From: Rhizobium sp. NRK18 | GTDB taxonomy: Bacteria; Pseudomonadota; Alphaproteobacteria; Rhizobiales; Rhizobiaceae | DNA length: 64,000 nucleotides | Direction: 5' to 3' | Assembly: GCF_024385575.1 (NCBI RefSeq) | Contig: NZ_JANFMV010000001.1 | Location: 3,253,681 to 3,317,680, forward strand | Shown: positions 17,204 to 24,577 of the stretch, piece by piece | Layout of the letters: every line of letters starts with the position of its first letter | How positions within the stretch are numbered: the first letter of the stretch is position 1 | The notes under the pieces: generated by a model | Database searches by the model: none | Told to the model about the DNA's origin: nothing | Seen by the model: only the letters and a program-made list of their open reading frames with translations | Program-made: the position numbers and the translations under genes

Positions 17204-17293
17204 TCTTACTGCGGGGATTCGGAATGCGATTGACAGCGATGCCAATAAGATGATGAGAAGCGTCAAGATTATGACGAGAGACAGGAGATCGCG

Positions 17294-18334
17294 ATGAACG
17301 GCTTCCGCAAGCAGCTTGCCACCCTCGCCGCCGCAACCACGCTTCTTTCACTGGCGACGCCAGTGCTGGCCGAAGAGGTCAACATCTATTCCTACCGGCA
17401 ACCCGAGCTCATTCAGCCGTTGCTCGATGCCTTCACCAAGGAGACCGGCATCGACACCAACGTCCTGTTCCTCGACAAGGGGCTGGTCGAGCGCATTGCC
17501 GCGGAGGGTGAAAACTCGCCAGCAGACGTCATCCTGACCGTCGATATCGGCCGGCTGGTCGAGACCAAGGACGGCGGCGTCACCCAGCCGGTGGAAAGCG
17601 ACATCATCAACAGCGACATTCCGGCGGAATACCGCGACCCCGACGGCTACTGGTTCGGCCTGTCGCGCCGTGCCCGCGTTATCTACGCGTCGAAGGATCG
17701 CGTGCCGGAAACGGAAATCACCTATGAAGAGCTTGCCGACCCGAAGTGGAAGGGCCGGCTTTGCACGCGCGACGGACAGCACCAGTACAATCTTGCGCTG
17801 TTTGCCTCGATGATCGCCCATCACGGCGCCGAGTACACCGAGACGTGGCTGAAGGGCGTTCGCGAGAACCTTGCGCGCAAGCCGGACGGCAACGACCGCT
17901 CGCAGGCCAAGGATATCTATGCCGGCGGCTGCGACATCGCGCTCGGCAACACCTATTACGTCGGTCTGATGATGACCGACGAGAACGAGCCCGAACAGCA
18001 GGAATGGGCCGGCGCGATCAAGGTCATCTTCCCGAATGCCAAGGATCGCGGCACGCATGTCAACATTTCCGGCATGGCGCTCGCCAAGCATGCGCCGAAC
18101 AGGGACAATGCCGTCAAGCTGATGGAATTCCTGACGAAGAAGGAAGCGCAGGAAATCTACGCCGAACGCGTGTTCGAATATCCGGTCATCGCCGGCGCGG
18201 AACCGTCCGACATCGTCAAGTCGTTCGGAACGCTGAATGCCGATCCGCTGCCGCTGATCGACATCGCCAACAATCGCAAGCTCGCCTCCGAACTGGTCGA
18301 CAAGACAGGCTTCAACGAAGGCCCGTCGATGTAA
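17294..18334 (+). CDS. fbpA: Ferric iron ABC transporter periplasmic binding protein
   Basis: 346 residues, ATG preceded by AGGAG. A Sec signal peptide covers residues 1-26, ending PVLA before EEVNIYSYRQPEL. The class is bacterial extracellular solute-binding protein family 1/FbpA: DIALGNTYYVGLMM carries the dityrosine that binds Fe3+, and AKDIYAGGCDIALG and NISGMALAKHAPN are typical. It delivers ferric iron to an FbpB/FbpC transporter. The permease here is about 10 kb downstream (28155) and no ATPase gene is present in the window, so the system is split. Its promoter region is shared with rirA and carries iron-control boxes. A strong terminator follows. Confidence 0.9.
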   Translation: MNGFRKQLATLAAATTLLSLATPVLAEEVNIYSYRQPELIQPLLDAFTKETGIDTNVLFLDKGLVERIAAEGENSPADVILTVDIGRLVETKDGGVTQPVESDIINSDIPAEYRDPDGYWFGLSRRARVIYASKDRVPETEITYEELADPKWKGRLCTRDGQHQYNLALFASMIAHHGAEYTETWLKGVRENLARKPDGNDRSQAKDIYAGGCDIALGNTYYVGLMMTDENEPEQQEWAGAIKVIFPNAKDRGTHVNISGMALAKHAPNRDNAVKLMEFLTKKEAQEIYAERVFEYPVIAGAEPSDIVKSFGTLNADPLPLIDIANNRKLASELVDKTGFNEGPSM

Positions 18335-18373
18335 GGACCTGCACTGGCAGCAAAACCGGCAAACCGTTTTCCG

Positions 18374-18403
18374 ACCGGCCCATCTGGGCCGGTTTTTGCT
18401 TTT
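18374..18403 (+). terminator. Rho-independent terminator after fbpA
   Basis: Stem ACCGGCCC / GGGCCGGT with loop ATCT, followed by TTTTGCTTTT, about 40 bases after the fbpA stop. Confidence 0.85.
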
Positions 18404-18437
18404 AAGTTCGCGTGGAAATCGCACTCGCGTGCGGACC

Positions 18438-18455
18438 GTGTCATCCGATTGTTAC
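18438..18455 (+). promoter_or_regulatory. Possible PhoB (Pho) box before the phosphatase
   Basis: GTGTCAT-CCGA-TTGTTAC resembles the two-part Pho box (CTGTCAT-N4-CTGTCAT); the first half matches six of seven and the second is weaker. It lies about 170 bases before the phosphatase start, so the distance is plausible with a long leader. Confidence 0.35.
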
Positions 18456-18623
18456 AGCCGCTACCTAGACGAGAGGCGCTGCCTCCGGAGTCGCTGTCCG
18501 CTCCATCTCCGACCAGAGGCGGCGAATTATCACAATCCATGTTTCGAGGGCGTGGGAGATTGGGCCGAACCTCCGGATCGAGGCCGACGGATCACTCTTC
18601 CGAACGCCCCAAAAGGAGATTTC

Positions 18624-20522
18624 ATGCCTTTGTTTTGCCTGCCCCTGCGGTCGCGCCGCTTGTTTGCGTCCACGGCCATCGTGCTTCTCGCTGGTTCGGC
18701 GGTCGCCGCTCCGGTTCCCGCCGGCACCTTTACCGTTCCTGTTCCCGAAACGGCCTATCCCTTGCCCGTCGTCGACAACTACAAGGCGCAGGCCGGCCTC
18801 AAGGCTGACGGCAGCAAGATCAACAAGTATGACCGGGCCGACAATCCGATCATCCAGATCCTGTCCGGCTTCGACGACATATGGTCGCTGGGCGACGCCG
18901 CCTGGGCCAATGGCGGCGCGAACGGGGATGGCGCCGAAGACTACAGCAAGGTCAAGATCGTTGCGCCGGACATCTGGGCGGCCAACATGCGCTATGTGCT
19001 CGACGTGACCGGGCCTTCGCGGACGTCCGATGACGCGCTTGCCGCCTATCTCGACGATCGCCGCGCACAGGGCAATTCGGTGATCGACGGCATGGGGCCG
19101 CTTGCCGACATCTATCGCCGCGAGGCGGGTGCGACGACGACCATCGCCCATACGCTCGCCGACTTCGATCCGAATGCGCCTCTGGCCGAAAAGGAAGAGG
19201 ATCAGGGCAGCGAGGCCGGTACCGGCAATCCGTCGCTTCAGGATTTCATCGCCTTCATGACCGTGATGCGTGGCCCGGAAGGCTCGACCTCTCCAGCCAA
19301 GTACTTTTACGCCTCGCCGCGCCCCTGGCGCATGACGGATAGCGGCGACGTGGTGCAGACCGGCACGGAACCGCTTGGAGACAAGACGGTCGAAGTCTAC
19401 GACAGCCATGTCAACGTCATCCCCGCTTTGCTCAGCGCCCGCGAAACACGCGGCCGGAGAAAGGACGGCGGCTTCCCGTCCGGCCACACCAATGCGGCCT
19501 ATGTCTCGGCCATTGCCTATGCCTATGCGCTGCCGGTGCGGTTTGCGGAACTGCTGACGCGCGCATCCGAACTCGGCGAGCACCGCGTCGTCACCGGCAT
19601 GCACTCGCCGCTTGATGTCATCGGCGGACGCATCATGGCGACAGCGACGGCTGCGGCCTACCTCAACGATCCCGCCAATGCCGAGTTGAAGGCCCGGGCA
19701 CTCGAAAACATGACGGCGACGGTGGAGGCGAACGTTCCGACCGGAGAAAGCCTCTATGCGGCGGCCCATACGGCAAAGGACGACCGCTTCTCCAGCTACT
19801 TTTCCGACGCGGACGCCTACCGTCAGCGCATGACCTACGGTCTGCCGCAGGACAAGGCGAAGGCTGGCCAAGCGATGGTCGTGCCGAAGGGCGCGGAAGC
19901 GCTGATCGAAACCCGCTTCCCCTATCTCGACGCCGGCCAGCGCCGCATCGTTCTCTACACCACCGGCATCGACAGCGGCTATCCTCTGCTCGACAAGAGC
20001 AATGGCTGGGGCCGCCTGGATCTCGTCGCTGCCGCCGGAGGCTTCGGCGCATTCCCGGGAGACGTCACGGTGGACATGCAGGCCGGCAATGGCGGCTTCA
20101 ACGCCGACGACCAGTGGCTGCACGACATCGCCGGCAAGGGCATGCTGACAAAGGCCGGCAACGGCACGCTGACCCTTGCCGGCCACAACAGCTACGCGGG
20201 TGGTACGGTGCTGAAGGACGGCACACTCGTTGCGGCTCATGCCGACGCGCTCGGCACCGGCGACCTGCAGGTCGACGGCGGAACGCTTGCCGTCGGCATG
20301 CACGGCGTGGTCCTGCCGGGTGACGTGGCCATCAACGGCGGAACGCTTCAGGTGGACATCAGCGGAGCCGCACCGGATGCCTCCGTCGTTGCGATCAAGG
20401 CCGGCCGCATCAATGGCACGTTTGCGCAGGTCGTGTCATCGAAGGGGCAAACGCTGGACGCGAGCTATGACAACGGCACGCTGACGGTTCGCCTGCCGGC
20501 GCCGAAGCCGCAGGCCGGCTGA
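18624..20522 (+). CDS. Secreted PAP2-type acid phosphatase with an autotransporter-associated repeat
   Basis: 632 residues from ATG 18624 with AAAAGGAGA upstream. A signal peptide spans residues 1-28 (SAVAAPV cleavage). The class A PAP2 motifs are present: K226-x6-R233-P234 (KYFYASPRP), GFPSGHTNAA at 283-292, and RVVTGMHSPLDVIGGR at 321-336, giving the active His pair and Asp. After about residue 480 comes a second region with a PATR-like repeat (GMLTKAGNGTLTLAGHNSYA, then GGTVLKDGTLVAA) that normally sits in autotransporter passengers. No beta-barrel translocator follows, so the protein should be periplasmic or surface-loose. A weak Pho box upstream would tie it to phosphate scavenging. Hydrolysed substrate is not readable. 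Confidence 0.85.
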   Translation: MPLFCLPLRSRRLFASTAIVLLAGSAVAAPVPAGTFTVPVPETAYPLPVVDNYKAQAGLKADGSKINKYDRADNPIIQILSGFDDIWSLGDAAWANGGANGDGAEDYSKVKIVAPDIWAANMRYVLDVTGPSRTSDDALAAYLDDRRAQGNSVIDGMGPLADIYRREAGATTTIAHTLADFDPNAPLAEKEEDQGSEAGTGNPSLQDFIAFMTVMRGPEGSTSPAKYFYASPRPWRMTDSGDVVQTGTEPLGDKTVEVYDSHVNVIPALLSARETRGRRKDGGFPSGHTNAAYVSAIAYAYALPVRFAELLTRASELGEHRVVTGMHSPLDVIGGRIMATATAAAYLNDPANAELKARALENMTATVEANVPTGESLYAAAHTAKDDRFSSYFSDADAYRQRMTYGLPQDKAKAGQAMVVPKGAEALIETRFPYLDAGQRRIVLYTTGIDSGYPLLDKSNGWGRLDLVAAAGGFGAFPGDVTVDMQAGNGGFNADDQWLHDIAGKGMLTKAGNGTLTLAGHNSYAGGTVLKDGTLVAAHADALGTGDLQVDGGTLAVGMHGVVLPGDVAINGGTLQVDISGAAPDASVVAIKAGRINGTFAQVVSSKGQTLDASYDNGTLTVRLPAPKPQAG

Positions 20523-20547
20523 TTGCCAGGCGGTAATCGTCAAAAGA

Positions 20548-20578
20548 AGAACCCCGGAAGCGGCGCTTCCGGGGTTCT
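20548..20578. terminator. Bidirectional hairpin between phosphatase and mmsA
   Basis: 14-bp stem AGAACCCCGGAAGC / GCTTCCGGGGTTCT with a 3-base loop (20548-20561, 20565-20578). No U-run, but it sits between convergent gene ends. Confidence 0.7.
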
Positions 20579-20619
20579 CGTCAACAGCATCCGCCGGGGC
20601 TGGGCCGCCGGCTTGCTAC

Positions 20620-22116
20620 TTACTTCATCGTCGGCATGACGAATTCGGCACCATCCTTGATGCCCGACGGCCAGCGGCTGGTGACCGTCTTGGTGCGGGT
20701 CCAGAACTTGATCGAATCCGTGCCGTGCTGGTTGAGGTCGCCGAAGGACGAAGACTTCCAGCCGCCGAAGGAGTGGTAGGCGAGCGGAACCGGGATCGGC
20801 ACGTTGACGCCGACCATGCCGATGTTGATGCGCGAGGCGAAGTCGCGGGCTGCATCGCCGTCGCGGGTGTAAATGGCGACGCCGTTGCCGTATTCGTGCT
20901 TCATCGGCAGTTCGAGGGCTTCCTCGTAGTTCTTGGCGCGGACAACCGAGAGAACCGGTCCGAAGATCTCGGTCTTGTAGATGTCCATGTCCGGGGTGAC
21001 GTTGTCGAACAGGCAGCCGCCGACGAAATAGCCGTTCTCATAGCCCTGCAGCTTGAAATCGCGGCCGTCGACGACGAGCTTGGCGCCCTGCTCGACGCCG
21101 CGGTCGATGAGACCCTTGACGCGGGCATGCGCTTCCTTGGTGACCAGCGGACCCATGTCGGCCTTGTCATCGGTGTAGGGACCGATGCGAAGCGACTCGA
21201 CCATTGGGGTCAGCTTTTCGATCAGGCGGTTGGCGGTTTCCTCGCCGACCGGAACGGCAACCGAGATCGCCATGCAGCGTTCGCCTGCGGAACCGTAGCC
21301 GGCACCCATCAGGGCGTTGGCGGCCTGGTCGAGGTCGGCGTCGGGCATGATGATCATGTGGTTCTTGGCGCCGCCGAAGCACTGGGCGCGCTTGCCGTTC
21401 ATGGCCGCAGTACCGTAGACGTAGCGGGCGATCGGAGTGGAGCCGACGAAGGAGACGGCGCCGATATCCGGATCGGTCAGGATTGCGTCAACCGCGCCCT
21501 TGTCGCCGTTGACGACGTTGAGGATGCCTGCCGGCAGGCCGGCTTCGATCATCAGTTCGGCGAGGCGGATCGGCACGGACGGATCGCGCTCCGAAGGCTT
21601 CAGGATGAAGGCGTTGCCGCAGGCGATCGCCGGGGCGAACATCCACATCGGGATCATGGCCGGGAAGTTGAACGGCGTGATACCGGCGCCGACGCCGATG
21701 GCCTGGCGGATCGAATACATGTCGATGTTCGGACCGGCGCCCTCGGTGAACTCGCTCTTCGACAAATGCGGGATACCGATGACGAATTCGCAGACTTCGA
21801 GACCGCGGACGATATCACCCTTGGCGTCCTCGATCGTCTTGCCGTGCTCCTTCGAGAGCATTTCGGCGAGCTCGTTCATGTTGTCATTGAGGAGCGAGAC
21901 GAACTTCATGAACACGCGGGCGCGGCGCTGCGGGTTGGTTGCAGCCCATTGCGGCTGCGCAGCCTTGGCGTTTTCGACGGCAGCGCGCAGTTCGGCGTCG
22001 CTGGCCAGCGCCACTTCCGCCTGAACTTCGCCGGTTGCCGGATTGTAGACGGGCGCGAAACGACCGCTGGTGCCGGCAACCTGCTTGCCGCCGATGAAAT
22101 GACCAATCTGTTTCAT
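20620..22116 (-). CDS. mmsA: CoA-acylating (methyl)malonate-semialdehyde dehydrogenase
   Basis: 498 residues from ATG 22116, chosen because AAGGAGG lies seven bases before it; an upstream extension would have no ribosome site. The ALDH fold is complete: GITPFNFPAMIPMWMFAPAI, FVGSTPIARYVYGTAA, the catalytic cysteine in the family's GSAGERCMAISVAV context, and IFGPVLSVVRA near the end. The enzyme turns malonate or methylmalonate semialdehyde plus CoA into acetyl- or propionyl-CoA, used for valine, inositol (IolA) and beta-alanine catabolism. A LysR regulator is divergent from it and probably controls it; the spacer has a TGCACAA / TTGTGCA-type dyad around 22165 and 22192. Confidence 0.92.
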   Translation of the reverse strand: MKQIGHFIGGKQVAGTSGRFAPVYNPATGEVQAEVALASDAELRAAVENAKAAQPQWAATNPQRRARVFMKFVSLLNDNMNELAEMLSKEHGKTIEDAKGDIVRGLEVCEFVIGIPHLSKSEFTEGAGPNIDMYSIRQAIGVGAGITPFNFPAMIPMWMFAPAIACGNAFILKPSERDPSVPIRLAELMIEAGLPAGILNVVNGDKGAVDAILTDPDIGAVSFVGSTPIARYVYGTAAMNGKRAQCFGGAKNHMIIMPDADLDQAANALMGAGYGSAGERCMAISVAVPVGEETANRLIEKLTPMVESLRIGPYTDDKADMGPLVTKEAHARVKGLIDRGVEQGAKLVVDGRDFKLQGYENGYFVGGCLFDNVTPDMDIYKTEIFGPVLSVVRAKNYEEALELPMKHEYGNGVAIYTRDGDAARDFASRINIGMVGVNVPIPVPLAYHSFGGWKSSSFGDLNQHGTDSIKFWTRTKTVTSRWPSGIKDGAEFVMPTMK

Positions 22117-22219
22117 GGGTTTCCTCCTTGATGGTTGAAAGGAGGATCGCACTTTAATTTGCACAATTCAACGGCATGATTTACATATCCGTTGTGCAGA
22201 AATTATAGCTGGAGACGGC

Positions 22220-23101
22220 ATGGACTGGGACGATGTGCGGATGTTCCTGGCGGTCGCCCGCAGTGGACAGATTCTTTCGGCCTCCCGGCGCATGGGGGTC
22301 AACCATGCGACGGTGTCGCGCCGCGTCAGCGCCCTGGAGGAGAGCCTCAACACACGGCTGTTGATCCGCCGCACCAATGGCTGCGACCTGACGGCGGAAG
22401 GCGAAACCTTCCTGAAGGCCGCAGAACGCATGGAAACCGAGATGCTCGCCGCCCAGGCGATGATTGCCAAGGTCGACAGTGCGATTGCCGGCACGGTGCG
22501 TATCGGAGCGCCGGATGGGTTCGGCGTCTCGTTTCTCTCGCCGCGGCTTGGCCGGTTGATCCGGCGTTATCCCGACCTCAAGATCGAACTGGTGCCGGTG
22601 CCGCGCTCCTTCTCGCTGTCGCAGCGCGAAGCCGATATCGCCATCACCCTGGAGCGGCCGGACCAGGGCCGGCTGATTTCCTCGAAGCTGACCGACTATA
22701 CGCTCGGCCTCTACGCCTCCGCCGGCTATCTTAAGGAGAACGGCACGCCGGAGCGGATCGAGGACCTGCGCCACCATCCGCGCATCGGCTATGTGGAGGA
22801 CCTGATCTTCACGCCGTCGCTGGATTTCAGCGCCGAACTGCTGCGCAACTGGGACACGGCATTCGGCGTGTCGTCGTCGATCGGGCAGACCGAAGCGGTG
22901 CTGTCGGGCGCAGGTATCGGCATCCTGCACAACTATATCGCCCATGAGAAGGACACGCTGGTCAGGGTGCTGCCCGAGATCGAAATCCGCCGCGCCTACT
23001 GGACGACCTATCACGAAAGCATCCGGGACCTGCTGCGCGTTCGAACCGTGATCGACTTCCTGCAGGAACTGGTGCGGGAGGAGCGAGGGAGATTCGTCTG
23101 A
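22220..23101 (+). CDS. LysR-family regulator, probably of mmsA
   Basis: 293 residues, ATG with GGAGAC upstream. The N-terminal winged helix is standard (DVRMFLAVARSGQILSASRR, VNHATVSRRVSALEESLNT), and the effector domain begins near residue 90 (AGTVRIGAPDGFGVSFLSP). It is divergent from mmsA, the normal layout for a LysR gene and its target. The spacer of about 100 bases holds a split dyad with TGCACAA and TTGTGCA arms. The inducer is likely an intermediate of valine or inositol breakdown, but that is inference from context only. Confidence 0.85.
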   Translation: MDWDDVRMFLAVARSGQILSASRRMGVNHATVSRRVSALEESLNTRLLIRRTNGCDLTAEGETFLKAAERMETEMLAAQAMIAKVDSAIAGTVRIGAPDGFGVSFLSPRLGRLIRRYPDLKIELVPVPRSFSLSQREADIAITLERPDQGRLISSKLTDYTLGLYASAGYLKENGTPERIEDLRHHPRIGYVEDLIFTPSLDFSAELLRNWDTAFGVSSSIGQTEAVLSGAGIGILHNYIAHEKDTLVRVLPEIEIRRAYWTTYHESIRDLLRVRTVIDFLQELVREERGRFV

Positions 23102-23147
23102 GGCATACGGCTGGAACTCTGCCGGGTGGTTTGAAGTTGTCCTCTGC

Positions 23148-23666
23148 ATGGAGCCACTTCTCAACGAATTCGACTATTCCACCTTCCTCGCCCCATCGGT
23201 CATCGCCGTCAGGGTGATTATCGCCATGATCTGCGGCGCCATCGTCGGGCTGGATCGGGAGATGGCGAGCCATGCGGCGGGGCTACGCACGCACATCCTC
23301 GTCAGCCTGACGGCAGCCGTGATTGCCATTCTGGCGATCGAGATCATCCACATGCCGACCTTCGCCGACGAATCGATCCGGATCGATCCCATTCGCCTGA
23401 TCGAGGCGCTGACGAGCGGCGTGGCGTTTCTGGCGGCGGGCATGATCGTCTTTGCGCGCGGGCGTGTGCGCGGGCTCACGACAGGTGCCGGCATGTGGCT
23501 GGCGGGCGCAGTCGGACTTGCCTGCGGCCTGGGACTCTGGCTGATCGCCGGCATCGCGACGCTCGGCGCCATCGTCGTCCTGGCGCTGCTGCACCGGCTG
23601 GAGCCCGGCAGCAAATCACGAGAGAGACCATCGTCGCCGGATGCCGGCAACGGTGAAACGCAATAA
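23148..23666 (+). CDS. MgtC/SapB family membrane protein
   Basis: 172 residues with about four membrane segments. RVIIAMICGAIVGLDREMA is the conserved first helix with the GLDRE motif, followed by GLRTHILVSLTAAVIAILA, the conserved LTSGVAFLAAGMIVF and a last helix, GLWLIAGIATLGAIVVLALL. The family is tied to survival at low magnesium and acid pH. Its C-terminal cytoplasmic domain, seen in true virulence MgtC, is missing, making it a short SapB-like form. It follows the LysR gene by 46 bases, perhaps as a read-through partner. No Mg-sensing leader was recognised. Confidence 0.85.
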   Translation: MEPLLNEFDYSTFLAPSVIAVRVIIAMICGAIVGLDREMASHAAGLRTHILVSLTAAVIAILAIEIIHMPTFADESIRIDPIRLIEALTSGVAFLAAGMIVFARGRVRGLTTGAGMWLAGAVGLACGLGLWLIAGIATLGAIVVLALLHRLEPGSKSRERPSSPDAGNGETQ

Positions 23667-23683
23667 ATCGGGAAAAGAAGAAA

Positions 23684-23760
23684 TGGTACGGTTGGTGGGA
23701 ATCGAACCTACGACCTCAGGTGCCACAAACCTGCGCTCTAACCAACTGAGCTACAACCGC
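23684..23760 (-). tRNA. tRNA-His (GTG), alphaproteobacterial type
   Basis: 77 bases including an encoded CCA. Acceptor GCGGTTG / CAACCGT, D-arm GCTC...GAGC, anticodon stem CAGGT / ACCTG with loop TTGTGGC (anticodon GTG), and T-loop TTCGATT. The discriminator is A73 and there is no G-1, the known exception to the His-tRNA rule in this class. One T-stem pair is A51-C63, a mismatch. The gene lies on the minus strand between the MgtC-like gene and the phasin terminator. Confidence 0.95.
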
Positions 23761-23836
23761 ACACTGGACGCCTCGGCGTCACGGAGGGTCACATACGGGC
23801 TGTTTGCCGCTTTTGCAAGACCCTTGATATTGAATA

Positions 23837-23870
23837 CAAAAAAAAGCCGGGTTTTGCCACCCGGCTTTTT
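23837..23870. terminator. Terminator between tRNA-His and phasin genes
   Basis: Stem AAAGCCGGGT / ACCCGGCTTT with loop TTTGCC, flanked by A-rich sequence on the left, so the minus-strand transcript ends in a U-run. It terminates the phasin message and may work in both directions. Confidence 0.85.
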
Positions 23871-23892
23871 CATTCGTTGGACGAATGTCCGA

Positions 23893-24348
23893 TCAGGCGG
23901 CCTTGAAGTAGGTCGCAGCCTTCTCGGCGGCAGCCTTCGACGGCGCGGCAACCGATTCAGCAACCTTCTTGCTGGTTTCCTGCATGGACTTGGCCTGCTC
24001 GACGGCGGCTTCAGACTGCTTGCGGAAGAAAGAGGTCTGCAGTTCGAAGAGTTCTGCGACCGACTTCACGCCGAGCAGGGCTTCGAAATGCGAGAAAGAG
24101 CTTTCCGCATTGGCGCGCATCGTGTCGATGGTCTTGAGACCGAGTTCGACGGTGCCGGCCTGGGCGTTCTTGAGGGTTGCTTCGACGGTCTGGGTTGCTT
24201 CTTCGGCAGCAACCTTCATCTTGGCATAGGCTTCCTTGGACTGTTCAACGCCCTTTTCGGCGAAATCACGGAAACCTTCGCCGAGCTTGCTCGGGTCGAA
24301 AGTGGAAGTGGAAATGGAAAATACGTCCTGCGTCTTCTTCGTAGCCAT
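23893..24348 (-). CDS. Phasin-family granule-associated protein
   Basis: 151 residues from ATG 24348, preceded by AAGGAGC. It is an almost entirely helical, Ala- and Glu-rich protein: FRDFAEKGVEQSKEAYAKMK, then MRANAESSFSHFEALLG and VKSVAELFELQTSFFRKQSE are the phasin_2 hallmarks. Phasins coat polyhydroxybutyrate granules and aid their formation. It is monocistronic, with its own terminator. A rhizobial PHB granule role is by family, not shown here. The tail is Ala/Lys-rich. Upstream, about 190 bases to the divergent cbrA start are AT-rich and probably contain both promoters. Confidence 0.85.
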   Translation of the reverse strand: MATKKTQDVFSISTSTFDPSKLGEGFRDFAEKGVEQSKEAYAKMKVAAEEATQTVEATLKNAQAGTVELGLKTIDTMRANAESSFSHFEALLGVKSVAELFELQTSFFRKQSEAAVEQAKSMQETSKKVAESVAAPSKAAAEKAATYFKAA

Positions 24349-24577
24349 TGTTGATGCTCCTTGGTTCAGGGGCCTCATTTTCAAAGGGCCCTTCGCGTTC
24401 TTCGATAAGGGCTATATAATACATCACGTTGTGCATTGCAATATCTTTTGTGCGCTGCACAATAAATTAACTCTGTTTGCGAGTTTCCCAGTGGCGCCGC
24501 TGGACCCGAAGGAGTGGGGAAGATATTAATAATGCGTTAAATATCAGCGCATACAAGCCTCCCTGTTAAAGGTTGAA

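Noticed and set aside
18465..20303. Long open frame antisense to the PAP2 phosphatase (about 600 codons)
   Set aside because: It follows from GC-rich codon bias of the real gene; its translation has no protein motifs and is Arg/Gly/His-heavy, whereas the sense strand carries intact catalytic motifs.
22140..22219. The TGCACAA/TTGTGCA dyad before mmsA as a firm operator
   Set aside because: The arms are separated by a loose spacer and only partly symmetric; it is noted in the mmsA entry but not reported as a site.
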